Positions 22,915 to 34,500 of a stretch of 64,000 nt of DNA are shown here, piece by piece. Each line of letters opens with the position of its first letter. Position 1 is the stretch's first letter. The stretch comes from Mastigamoeba balamuthi. Taxonomy: Eukaryota > Evosea > Mastigamoebida > Mastigamoebidae. The stretch spans positions 618,319 to 682,318 of the forward strand of contig CACRSC010000031.1 in assembly GCA_902651635.1 (NCBI GenBank), read 5' to 3'. The position numbers and the translations under genes are program-made. Under the pieces are notes generated by a model. The model had not been told where the DNA came from, did not search any database, and saw only the letters and a program-made list of their open reading frames with translations.

Positions 22915-23917
22915 ATGGCACACCGCCTCACGCCAGACGCGCGCGAGCGACTGGCGCGCCACGAGGACCCCTGGGACAGGGACTTCGCGCCTGCCCCGGC
23001 GGCTCCCCCCAGCGTCCTCCAGCGCGCGCCTGCGCCGGGCGGCGCGCCCCGTGACCCCGGCGAGGAGAGGAGGCGGCGGCAGCTGCTGGCCCGCTCGGAC
23101 AACGCCCGCCGCCTGGCCGAGGAGCTCCTCGACTACAGCGAGTGCATGCGCGCCGCCGCCGAGGCCGGCGACGACGGCGAGCCCCCAGTCGCCGCTGCCG
23201 CTGCTGCTGCTGCTGCTGCCGCGGCCCCTGGAGGCGGAGGAGATGCGGGGGAGTTCGGGGCGTGCGAGGACGACGAGGCGGTGGCCCGGAGGCTGCAGGA
23301 GCAGGCGGACGAGGAGCACGCCAGGCGGCTGCAGCAGGAGGAGGACCACAGGGCCGCGCTGCGGTTCAGCGAGGAGTGCGGGCGCGGCGGCAGCGGCCGC
23401 GGTGGTGAGGCGCCGGCGTCCGAGTACGAGGAGTTCCAGGACCTCGTGGGCCGGATGGACGCGGTTACTGTGGACGGCGGCCCCCCGCCCCAGCTGTTCG
23501 GCAGAGGCGAGGGCGACTACGCTCCCGACGAGCTCCCGGGTTACGAGGAACGCTGCACGGCCTCCGCTCCCCTCTCCCCCCTCTTGCTCGTCGCCCGCGG
23601 GCACAATTGATGTGCGTGTGCTGGTGGCGGCTGAGCAGGAGCTGCTGGAGACTCTGGAGGACGTGAAGGTGCCGGTGCCTGCAGAGGTCCTGAGCAGGAT
23701 GCCCGTGTCGACGCTCGGCGAGGCCGAGGTCAGGGCGATGCGCAGCATGGGGGGCGACGAGAACGTGAGGTGCGCCGTGTGCCTCGAGGACTTCGAGGTG
23801 GGGCAGAGGGTCCGCAGGCTGCCGTGCCTGCACGTCTTCCACGAGCAGTGCATCGACACGTGGTTCGCGCAGAACAGCTCGTGCCCCATCGACAAGGCGG
23901 ACATGTCGTCCCTATGA
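22915..23917 (+). CDS. RING-H2 finger protein, likely E3 ubiquitin ligase
   Basis: Exons 22915-23589 and 23639-23917 give about 317 aa; the donor is not certain. The N-terminal two thirds are charged and Ala-rich, with a run of twelve alanines from a GCT/GCC repeat and a ubiquitin-interacting-like helix (DDEAVARRLQEQ, EEHARRLQQEE). The C-terminus is a RING-H2 finger: CAVC, then CLHVFH, EQC and SSCPID. The position of the eighth zinc ligand is Asp, not Cys; Asp serves this role in RBX1, so the finger may still fold. Expected to recruit an E2 and ubiquitinate unknown targets. The initiator tRNA gene follows 76 bases downstream. Confidence 0.8.
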
Positions 23918-23993
23918 GGCCCGTTGTCGTTCCAATGGAAACGGACCGTCGTGCTCTAGCACTCAGTTGTCCGCTCTTTTATTTTTTGTAAAT

Positions 23994-24065
23994 AGCGGAG
24001 TGGCGCAGTGGAAGCGTGGCGGGCTCATAACTCGCAGGTCGGTGGATCGAAACCACTCTCCGCTA
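23994..24065 (+). tRNA. Initiator tRNA-Met (CAT)
   Basis: A 72-nt cloverleaf with A1-T72, anticodon loop CTCATAA (anticodon CAT) and T-loop region GGATCGAAACC. A1:U72 and the A-rich T-loop (AUCGAAA) are eukaryotic initiator features, and the D-arm GGCGCAGTGGAAGC matches the initiator consensus. It is followed by TTTTTC, a pol III terminator. Identical copies lie at 40550-40621 and 52816-52887. Confidence 0.95.
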
Positions 24066-24144
24066 ATCTTTTTCTTTATTTGTCCCGACTGGAGTTTTTC
24101 TCGTATCTGTGCGTACCGGTCGCGATCACTCAACCCCTTCGCCC

Positions 24145-24645
24145 ATGCGCGCGCTGTGGCTGGTCGCTCTTGCGGCCTTGTTCCCCCTCGTCGTCTTCCC
24201 CTCCCTCGTTGGCGACTCGGTCCTCCTCGACAAGAAGTTCGGGTTCTCCTACGCGGACGCCGTCGCCTTCGTCCGCTCGTACCCGACGCCTTCCGCGCGT
24301 CTCCACGCGGCGGCCGTCACGTGGACCGCCGACCTCGCGTTCCCCGTCGTGCTCCTGGCTCTCGAGACGCGGGCGCTCCGCTCGTCCGGCGCGCGGACCT
24401 TCGCGGGGCGGCTGGTGCCCGTCCTGGCGATGGCGGGCGACCTCGCGGAGAACGCGGGGACCGCGACGATGCTGCTGGCGTTCCCCGACGGCGCGGACCT
24501 CAGCGGCGAGCTTGTGAGGGTGACCAGCTCGGCCAACATGGTCAAGTGGGTCATGCACGGCGCATTCCTGTACTACGTCCTCGTGCTCTGGCTGCTGAAG
24601 CTCCGCAACCGCGCCCGCGTCCAGCCGCAGCAGCACAAGGACTAG
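24145..24645 (+). CDS. Small four-helix membrane protein
   Basis: A single exon of 166 aa. Four hydrophobic segments are visible: about residues 2-23, 54-73, 88-115 and 133-156, with a short Arg/Gln-rich cytosolic tail ending QQHKD. I do not recognise the family; similar small four-helix proteins of unknown function are common in protists and bacteria. The start is the second in-frame ATG (24145), which opens directly into the first helix; an ATG at 24109 would add twelve polar residues. Confidence 0.65.
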   Translation: MRALWLVALAALFPLVVFPSLVGDSVLLDKKFGFSYADAVAFVRSYPTPSARLHAAAVTWTADLAFPVVLLALETRALRSSGARTFAGRLVPVLAMAGDLAENAGTATMLLAFPDGADLSGELVRVTSSANMVKWVMHGAFLYYVLVLWLLKLRNRARVQPQQHKD

Positions 24646-24838
24646 GCAACACCGCCCACTCCCCAGACCTCTCCCCAGCAATCCCCCTGCAGTATCTCGC
24701 CCTGTTGAGAACCCGAACCCAGCGGGGCCCGATTTCGCCGGGAGCAACGTGCGATAAAACCTCAGAATCTCAGCTGTAATCTGGGGCGTTGAGAATCGGC
24801 ACACCACTAAAGGAGCAGCAGCGCAATAACAACACATA

Positions 24839-26364
24839 ATGGCGGCGCAGAGGCCCAAGGACGAGGTGTACAGGGTGCGGCGCATAGGCTACTACGACCG
24901 CGTGTGCAGCGTCGTCATGCAGAACGAGAACGGGCCCTGCCCCCTCCTCGCCCTGTGTACCTCCGCTGCCCCCGCCGCCGGCCGGCTGTTTCGTCTTTCT
25001 CTCCCGCGAGGGGGGCTCTCTCACACTCTGACGCACGCGCCGCGCCGCAGGCAACGTGCTGCTGCTGCGGGGCAAGATAACGATCCACGAGGACAGCAGG
25101 CACATCTCTCTCCAGAGCCTCGTGAGTCGCCCCCGCCGCGCAGGAGCTGTCAGCTGTCTCGGGGCCTGATTTCTGTCCCCTTCTCTCCCCTCTCTCTCCC
25201 ACATCGCAGCTGCAGATTGTGGGGGACTACCTCGTGTCGACGCCCCCGACGATGCGCTCGGACCTCGTCGAGAACTACCAGCACAACGTGGAGGACGCGC
25301 TGAAGCTCCTGCCCACGCTGGACCGCGGCCTGGACATCAACCTGCGCTTCAGCTCGCCGACGGACTTTGAGTACACCGAGTCGCTGGTGGTCTTTGACGT
25401 GTGCCAGGTGCCGCTCTACCACGCCTGGGTCTGCGACCCGCAGGACACGCGCACGTGGGAGTGCCTCAAGGGCCTCTCGTACAACCAGGTCGTCGAGGGC
25501 CAGGTCCTCGGCATGCAGCACGCCTCTGGGGGCACCTGCTGCGGCGACCCGCCCTCTGCCGAGCACACGGCAGCCATCGAGCGCGGCACCGTCCTGGGCC
25601 AGTGGCTCCAGGACACCAGCTCGCAGATGACCGTCGCTGGCCTCGAGCAGCTCCACGCCACGGTCAAGGAGAGGTGCGCACTTGGTCTCTCCCCGGTGGG
25701 ACACGGGCTGAGAGGGAGGGCGTGGACGCTGCAGGGAGCTGGCGGTGCTGTTCAGGAACAACCACTTCGGGGTCGTGACCAAGCACGGGGACATGCTGTA
25801 CCTGCTGCTGACGGACCTCGGGTTCGCGGACCACTCGGTCGTCTGGGAGCGGCTCAGCGAGGTCGAGGGCGACGCCGCCCTCTGCATGGACGACTTCCGC
25901 ACGTACGTGCCGCCCAAGGAGGACACGCCCCCGCCTGTCGTCCCTGCCGCCACCGCAGTCGCGGACCCTGCTGCTGCTGCTGCCGCTGCTGCTGCGCCGT
26001 CCGCGCCTGCGATGCCGCGTGGTGGCGATACTGCAGCACTCAGCGACGAGGCCGTCTCGGCGAGCCTGGCAGCTGCTCTCAACTTGTTCGTTCCCCATCT
26101 CGTCTGTGTGCTCTCTGACCTCATGGGAGCAGGACAGCTGCACAGAAGGCGCAAGAGGATACAGACGCTGACTTGGCGCTGGCGATACACCTGCAAGAGG
26201 AGGAAGAGCAGAGGCAGAGGCAGGCAAGGGCAAACCAGCAGCAGCAGCAACAACAACAACAGTCGGCAAGGCAACGCGCCTATGCCGTTCCCCAAGACGC
26301 AGAGGCCGGAGCGCGTGCTGATCGGGCAAGGAGGCAACACAACGACGACTGTACTCTCTTGTAA
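24839..26364 (+). CDS. MINDY-1/2-type (FAM63) deubiquitinase with MIU and CAAX box
   Basis: MINDY enzymes are cysteine proteases that trim K48-linked polyubiquitin. Exons 24839-24956, 25051-25121, 25210-25673, 25735-26085 and 26133-26364 give 411 aa. The catalytic motif QNENGPCPLLALCN is complete across the first intron, and the catalytic His region is LFRNNHFGVVTKHGD followed by LYLLLTDLGF. The MIU ubiquitin-binding helix is recognisable (ADLALAIHLQEEEEQ), followed by a polyglutamine run and a C-terminal CTLL, a prenylation-type CAAX box. Ala-rich and Gln-rich tracts come from trinucleotide repeats. Domain order and motifs match MINDY-1/2. Confidence 0.92.
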
Positions 26365-26511
26365 TGGTCTGCGCACCCCCCCCCCCCCCGAGATTCTCCC
26401 GTTGATACCAACAAAGCAAACCCCCGATATCTTCTGTCCTTTTGATCTTTTCTTCTCGCGCTGCGGCGGACTGGCGACTGTTGCGGCGGCGACCCGGTGA
26501 GCGAACCAGAC

Positions 26512-27741
<1,230 letters not shown>

Positions 27742-28044
27742 AGCCCATGCCCTCTGCCCTGCCCGTGCTGGCTGGCTGGGCCCTCTCCATTCCATGAACA
27801 TCTCTGAACCAGGAAGAGAAGAGAAGGGATAGGACAATTGCCCCCAGTGTTGACCAGATTCCTTCATTCTTCACAGAGCACGCAAAAGCTAAATTTGGCT
27901 GCGGCTCGGCGCGCAACGCTCTGCGCGGGATCGGTCAGCCCGCGCGTCCCAATCGCACGCAAGCGAGCCCCCGCTGCTGTACCGCGCGCACCGCCCCCCG
28001 CAGGCAGCCGCCGCGTGCCATCCCTGCCGCGCGTCAAGCCCACC
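27742..28044. other. Intergenic spacer
   Basis: The 303 bases between ZNF330 and the RegA-like phosphodiesterase. Its 3' half is GC-rich with an open frame continuous with the downstream start, so the true start of the next gene could lie slightly upstream of 28045. No other feature seen. Confidence 0.3.
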
Positions 28045-31000
28045 ATGTCGTCGTACTCGCTGCCGCTGCCCGTGGGAACTGTGCGGCGCCCGGCTACGGT
28101 CATCCTGCCGAGCCTCGACAAGGAGACGCCCCCGCCCACGCCGCAGCAGTGGTCGCGCAAGATCCCGGTCTCCATCTCGCGGGCGGGCGCGCAGACGCCC
28201 GAGCCGGTGATCCACAGGTCCAACACGTCACTGGACGTCAGCATCAGCGCGCGCACCAGATCCAGTAAGCAGGACATTGTTTTCCCGGGTTACTGAAATG
28301 TTCCATATGCACAGACTCGATGGGCGAGGTCCACGGAGTTCAGAGGCCGCTCCCGCTGCACACTTCCGAGCGCGAGAACGTGAGCCCCACGCGGGTGTCC
28401 GGGGGTGAGGACTCGGACGGCGACCGCGAGCGGGAGCCGCTAGGGCCCCCGAGGGGAAGGATCGCACCCATGTCCGCCGACGTGAGGAAGCCCGCGTCGC
28501 CAGAGGCCCCCAAGTCGACGAGGCAGCGGTCGCCGCTCAGCTCGGAGCCCGTCCCGCTCGACCAGCCGCAGTCGATGATGACCCCCAAGAAGGCGGCGGT
28601 CTCGGCCAGCGACCTGCTGGCGCAGTCGCTCACCATACTGCAGGAGATCAAGCACCTGGTCCGCCCCCAGCAAGCGGACTACATGTGAGGCCACATCTCC
28701 CCCCCCCTCGGGCCCTAACAGCGAGGCCGCCAGACCGGACGAGCTGCACTGCGCGGTGGTCGGAGAGTGCCAGGGCATCGGCGAAATACTGCTCAAGCTC
28801 GGGATCAAGGTACAGTTGCTCAGCCTCTGGTGAGTGCATCTAATGGCAATGAAGACCGTGCCGATAAACGGGGACTACGAGGCCGTTTCCAAGATCAGAT
28901 CGGCCAAGTAAGTAATTTATCCGCATCGCAATGCTGACGAGAAATGCAAGGCCGACCATCACTTGCGTCATCTGCGACAGCGCGCTGCCGAAAATACCAG
29001 CGGCTGCATTCGTGACCAGCATCATGTCTGCGTTCCCGGTCCCGGTGATAAGTTCGTCAAAAGAATCGTCAACGCCTTTGGCTCACCCGGGTTCCAGTGG
29101 TTGTGCCGGTGGGGAAGGCCCGGCAACTCCAGGTGTCCGCTTGCATTGCTGCCGGGGCTTCGGATTGCCTGACGCTGCCCACGTGCCCCGAAGCGTTGAG
29201 AACGACCATCATGCAGGTGCTAAGGGAAAGCCACATCCAGAAAGGCCTCCAGCAGAACGTTACTGCGCACGCCAAGCTCCTCTCGCATCTTTCGAAGATC
29301 GTACGTGGTGGTTTCGGTGTTTGTGCGGCTAACAGTATCGCCCAGCTCATCGAGCAGGACGTGTATACGCGGTCGCTCTCAGAGCACGTATTGATTCTGG
29401 AGAAGTACAAGAAGCAGTCTGAGACTCTCATACAATCGCTGAAGATCGAGGTTGACTCTCTACAGACGTCGGCCTCCGTTCAGCACCGTGCAACCGAGAA
29501 GCTGAAGCTCGAGAACGCCGCCATGCGCTGGAAGCGTGCCTGTGACGCCGTGACAAGGGTCCCGAAGCGCAAGGCCCCTTCCGACGAAGAGATGGCGCTC
29601 GAGGCCGTTGCCACAGCAGCCCAGAACCAAGTGGGCGGTGGTGACCCGGACTCGGCCGCACAATCGGTCCTGCGGGCGTCTAGCAGAGAGGGCTCCTTCT
29701 ACCCCGGCCTGCGCGACTCGCCGTTCAGCAGGGCGGGATCGGCGATCAACCTGAACCCCGTCAACATAGAAAACACCCCGGTCTACAGCCCGCTCCAGAT
29801 GATCACGCATGTCGTGAGGAAGCTCTCGCGCATAGACCACTATCTCGACAAGGAGGACATGAAGAACGTGCTCGTGTCCGTGCTCAAAGCGATGGCGGCG
29901 AAGGAGTGGTTCATCCCGCAGTACGACCAGCTCGACGGCCAGACTCAGATGTGGGTCGACCAGACGTTCAGGAACGAGGTCTCCGAAAGCCAGCCGGTTT
30001 CGGCCTCTACAAGCCAGCAGGACCTCAAGGCCGCGGCCTGTGGAGAAATCTCCCTGCAGGTTCCTCAGAGCATCGAGTACTCGATCCCGCCGGAGGAGTT
30101 GAAGAGCTGGGCCTTCAACGCGCCATCGTACTCGCACGAACAACTGGTTCGCATTCTGGATTGAATAGCTGTCCCTCACCAAGGTCGATTGCAGATGAAG
30201 GCAGTCGTGTTCATGTTCCAGGAGCTCAGGCTGATGGCGGACTTCTCGATCCCCGCGACAACGCTTCTCAATTTTGTACACACGCTCGAGTCGAACTACA
30301 AGGTCAACCCATACCACAACTTCGCGCACATCGTGGACGTCGCGCAGGTGTGCTTCATGCTGCTTCAGATTCCGAAGCTTCAGGAGATGCTTCAGCGGAT
30401 GGACACTCTCGCCCTCATGGTCGGGGCCGTTTGCCACGACGTGGACCACCCAGGTTCACATTCCATATTACACTCGAAAATACTAAAGTCACCCCTTTCT
30501 AGGTCTCAACAACGTGTTTCAGATCAACGCGAAAACAGCGCTGGCGTTGCTCTACAACGATCAGTCCGTCCTCGGTGCGTTCTGCGTGACTGCTGCATTG
30601 CGAATCTCATGCCCCGGCCAGAAAACCATCACGCCTCCTTCGCGTTTCAGTTGCTCAGCAAGGAGGAAGTCAATCTGACGAAGAACTTCACGGGGCCGCA
30701 GCTCACAGAGTTCCGGCGAGAGGTTGTCTCTGTGATCCTCGCCACAGACATGACGAAGCACTTCGAGTGAGCCAACGCACCCCTCAATAGAGCTGTCTCA
30801 CAGGGGAGTGCGGCACAGGCTGGTGAGCAGGTTCGAGTCGAGGACAGAGATGGGGTCTTTTTCGAGCCAGAGGAAGGAGGACAGGCAGCTGCTGCTCGAC
30901 ATCTGCCTGCACGCGGCGGACATATCCAACCTCATACGCCCGCTGGACGTGTCGAGGGTCTGGTCCGACATGCTGTTCGAGGAGTACCTGCGGCAGGGCG

Positions 31001-31233
31001 ACGAGGAGAAGAGGCTGGGGCTGCCGGTGTCGCCCTACATGGACAGAAACGACACAGACCAGGTGAAGATGTCGCTCAACTTTGTGGACTTCATCGGCCT
31101 CCCGCTCTTCAACTCTCTCGCCCGCGTCTTCCGCGAGATGCAGATCTGCGTGGACAGGCTCAAGTCCAACCGAAAGTTTTGGGAGGACAGGAAGCCTAAA
31201 CCACCCGCCCCCGCCGGCAACGGCACCAAGTGA
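28045..31233 (+). CDS. RegA-like phosphodiesterase: receiver-like domain + class I PDE
   Basis: Eleven exons (28045-28264, 28315-28684, 28722-28809, 28855-28907, 28951-29051, 29098-29300, 29346-30146, 30195-30453, 30503-30574, 30622-30766, 30804-31233) total 2742 nt, 913 aa. After a Ser/Pro-rich N-terminus there is a response-regulator receiver fold (about residues 200-345): strand ELHCAVVG, putative phospho-acceptor Asp in VICDSALPKIP, FPVPVIMVVP and AGASDCLTLP. The acidic pair near strand 1 and the conserved Lys after strand 5 are replaced. A coiled coil leads into the phosphodiesterase: NPYHNFAHIVDV, VCHDVDHPG, NHHASFAF, AADISNLIRPL and SPYMDR, all catalytic elements present. Dictyostelium RegA has this same order of domains and degrades cAMP. 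Cytosolic; no membrane segment. Confidence 0.88.
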
Positions 31234-31535
31234 GTTCCCGGCCATCGTGCTAGCAATACGTGAGATAGACTTGTCGAAATAGCCCCCCAGTAAAAGTATG
31301 GAAGATAATGCAACCCGATTTGTCCACGCCATATTTTGTTCCTGAGCGCTCGCTCCTGCCGCCCTTGCACGGATGCTGTCTGTGGATGGTGCCACATCGC
31401 CGGCGGAATCTGGGTGCCTGAGAAATCGCCTTTTCCGAAGAAGTCTCTGGTGTGGAAAGTAACCGGCGGGGCAGCCCAGAGCCACAACACTGCCACCGCC
31501 AGCACACTCACCCCCCGCTGCCAACCGCATAAGAA
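31234..31535. other. Intergenic spacer
   Basis: The 302 bases between the RegA-like gene and the molybdo-flavoenzyme gene. Moderately AT-rich around 31250-31330. No coding signal, RNA gene or repeat recognised. Confidence 0.3.
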
Positions 31536-34500
31536 ATGTCGGCCTACTCGTACGTCCAGGAGAGCCTCGTGTTCTACCTCAACGGGCGCCGCGTGGAGGT
31601 CGCCGGCGAGGACGTCGACCCCCGGGCCACCCTCGCCGAGTACATCCGCTCGCAGGGCCTCACCGGCACCAAGATCGGCTGCGCCGAGGGCGGCTGCGGC
31701 GCCTGCACCGTTATGATCTCCCACTACGACCGCGCCGCCTCCGCCGTCGTGTACGACTGGCCCTCCCCCTCTTCCCCCTTCTCCGCCGCCCCCCTCCCTC
31801 TCTGGTCGCCCTGGGGTAGGGTCCTGGGGGGGCTGCCTGGCTTGGCTTGTGCGTGTGGTGGGCGCTGGTGGGTGTGGGTGCCGTTTGTTTCTCCGGAGAC
31901 TGCTTTTCCTGTGGCCTCTTTTTCGTCGTCGTTGAAGGCGGAGGCTCTGCTGGCCCCTTCCCCTTCCCGAAATGACCTCGGCACGGCGGAGCGCGCGCTG
32001 CGTCCGCGCCGCGTTGCTGGTGCACAGGGGGCAGCGTCTCGCCCTGAAATACCCCGGCAGCCAACGGGGAGCAGGCAGACTCACAAGGGCCGTGTGGGTG
32101 GGGCTTTACTGCGACGTCATAATTCTCAGGCACCGGAGCGTGGCGTCGTGCCTCCTGCCGCTGCCGTACGTGGACCACATGCTCGTGACCACCGTCGAGG
32201 GCGTCGCCTCGAAGCTGGGCCAGGGCCACCCCATCCAGGAGAACCTCGCCAAGAAGCACGGGACCCAGGCCAGCTCCTGCCCTACGCCCTCTCTGTCTCT
32301 CTGTCTCTCTCTCTCTCCTGACGTGCCAGAGACACCACACTAGTGCGGGTTCTGCTCGCCGGGCATCGTGATGTCGATGTACTCGACGGCGCACCGCAAG
32401 CCCCACCTGAGCATGTACGACGTCGAGGAGTGCCTCGACGGGAACCTCTGCCGCTGCACGGGCTACAGGGCAATACTCGAGGCCGCGCACGCCATCGCGG
32501 AGGACTACGACCCCGGGCAGGACGGCAAGCTGTCTCAGGAGGCCTCCAAGACCATCTCCTGCGCGCGCGAGGCCGTCCAGGCCACCGTCGTCTTTCCCGA
32601 AGAGCTCAAGGAGGCGCCCAAGCCCCTGCGTCTTGTATCCAAGGTTCGCCCACGCCCTCAAGCGGCGCCCCACTGATCCACGCGGTCGCCTCGTGCAAAG
32701 GCCGGGTCGTGGTTCCGCCCCGTGTCGCTGAGCGAGCTGCTTGACCTCAAGGCGGCTGTGCCGAGTGCCCAGGTCCTGGGCGGGAAGCACTCGTTCCCCG
32801 AGATCGAGGCCAGTGGCAGCGCCAGGACCCCAGATGTCCCCAGGCGCGGCGCGCAGCTCGTCTCGGGCAACACGGAGCTCGGGTACCACGAGAGGTACCA
32901 CCCGAGTCCCCCGGGCTCGTTTGCCGCGTTCGTTTCCACGGCGTCGGTGGCCGAGCTGCGTGCCATCGAGGTCACCGAGAGGGGAATCAGAGTGGGGGTC
33001 GCGACAACGATCAACGGACTCATCCGGGTCTGCGAGGACGAGGCGCACAAGGGCCTTCCTTCTGCTGAAGGCTACAGAGCGGTCGTCAACATTCTGCGGG
33101 TGTTTGCCAACAACCAGGTCAGGGACATGGGCACTCTGGGCGGCAGTCTCGTCACCGCCGATCCCCTGTCAGACCTGTATCCAGCGCTGGTCTCGCTGGT
33201 ATGGCTTGTGTGATACGCACCCTATGTACTGACCGTGGGAGTTCAGGGGTCCAGCATCAAGTTGGTCTCAAAGAAGGCGGAGAGGGAGATGCTCCTCGAT
33301 GAGTTCGTCACGGGAGAGAACGAGACACAGCTGAGGTCTGACGAGATCGTGCTGAGCGTGTTCGTTCCTGCAACGCGCCAGCGCGAGTACGCCGAGACGT
33401 TCAAAGAGTCCAAGAGGCGTGTCGATGCCCAGTCTGCCGTGAACGCCGGCATGCGTGTGCTGCTCAATGCAGACAACACAGTCGCCGAGATGACGATCGC
33501 CATCGGTGCCCTGGGTCCCCGTGCTGCATATCGGTACGCTGTCTATTTGCCACAGGTTGCATAGTGTGCTCACCGTTGGCAAAGGTGCAAGAAAACCGAG
33601 GCGGCGATCGCCGGCAAGCCGTGGACTGAGGAGATGATCATGCACGCTACAGCGATCCTCAAAGAAGAGCTCTCGTCGGTCGTTGTAAAGGCCCGGGGCG
33701 CCGCCTCCTACCGCGTGACCGTCGGGTGCTCGCTCCTCTACAAGGTGAGACGAACTCTTGCTGACATCTGATCTCATACTTACGCTCGCAGTTTTTCGCT
33801 GCGGTCTGCCACCGCTCGGGAGTCTCTGCCTGCAAGTCTCTGTGCTCCGCAGTCCCAGAGACCCGGCATGTGCTGCACACGAGCCACCAGAAGTACGAGG
33901 ATCCTGTGCCTGGGAGCAAGGTTGGGGCGCCCGTGCCTCATCTTGCTGCAGACCTGCACGTAAGGGGCTCTGCCAGGTTCGTCGCCGACCTGCCAGAGCC
34001 AACCGGCTGCCTTCACGCCGTGTACGCCCTGACGAAGAAGGCGCACGCGAAGCTCCTCCGTGTCGACGTCTCCGAAGCTCTCAAGTCGCCTGGAGTGTAC
34101 GGTGTGTACACGGCGAAGGACATCCCCTCCCAGAGAAAGCTCGGGACGCTGGTGCTCGATGAGGAGTTCATTGCGGGGGACGAGGTGGTGTACTGGGGAC
34201 AGCCAGGCGCCGTTGTCGTAGCCACAACGCACAAGGCTGCGAGGGCTGGTGCCGCCAAGGTAGTCTTCGAGTACGAGGACCTGCCGTCGGTTCTGACCAT
34301 CGAGGAAGCGGTGGCCAAGAGCAGCTACCTGGAGCCAGAGCACGATTGGAAGCTTCTCGTGCGCGGCGACCCGGACGGTGCCCTGTCTAGGGCGCAGCAC
34401 GTGATCGAGGGCGAGGTGCGCGTCGGTGGCCAGGAGCACTTCTACATCGAGCCCCAGGCTGCTCTTGTCATCCCGGGGGACACGTACATGATCCACGTGA

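Noticed and set aside
28440-28839. Minus-strand frames opposite the N-terminal exons of the RegA-like gene
   Set aside because: Antisense to exons whose phases join to the receiver and PDE domains.
31711-33048. A 445-codon minus-strand open frame opposite the molybdo-flavoenzyme gene
   Set aside because: It is antisense to exons 2-5 that carry clear iron-sulfur and FAD motifs; in GC-rich coding DNA long antisense frames are common. No family similarity in its translation.
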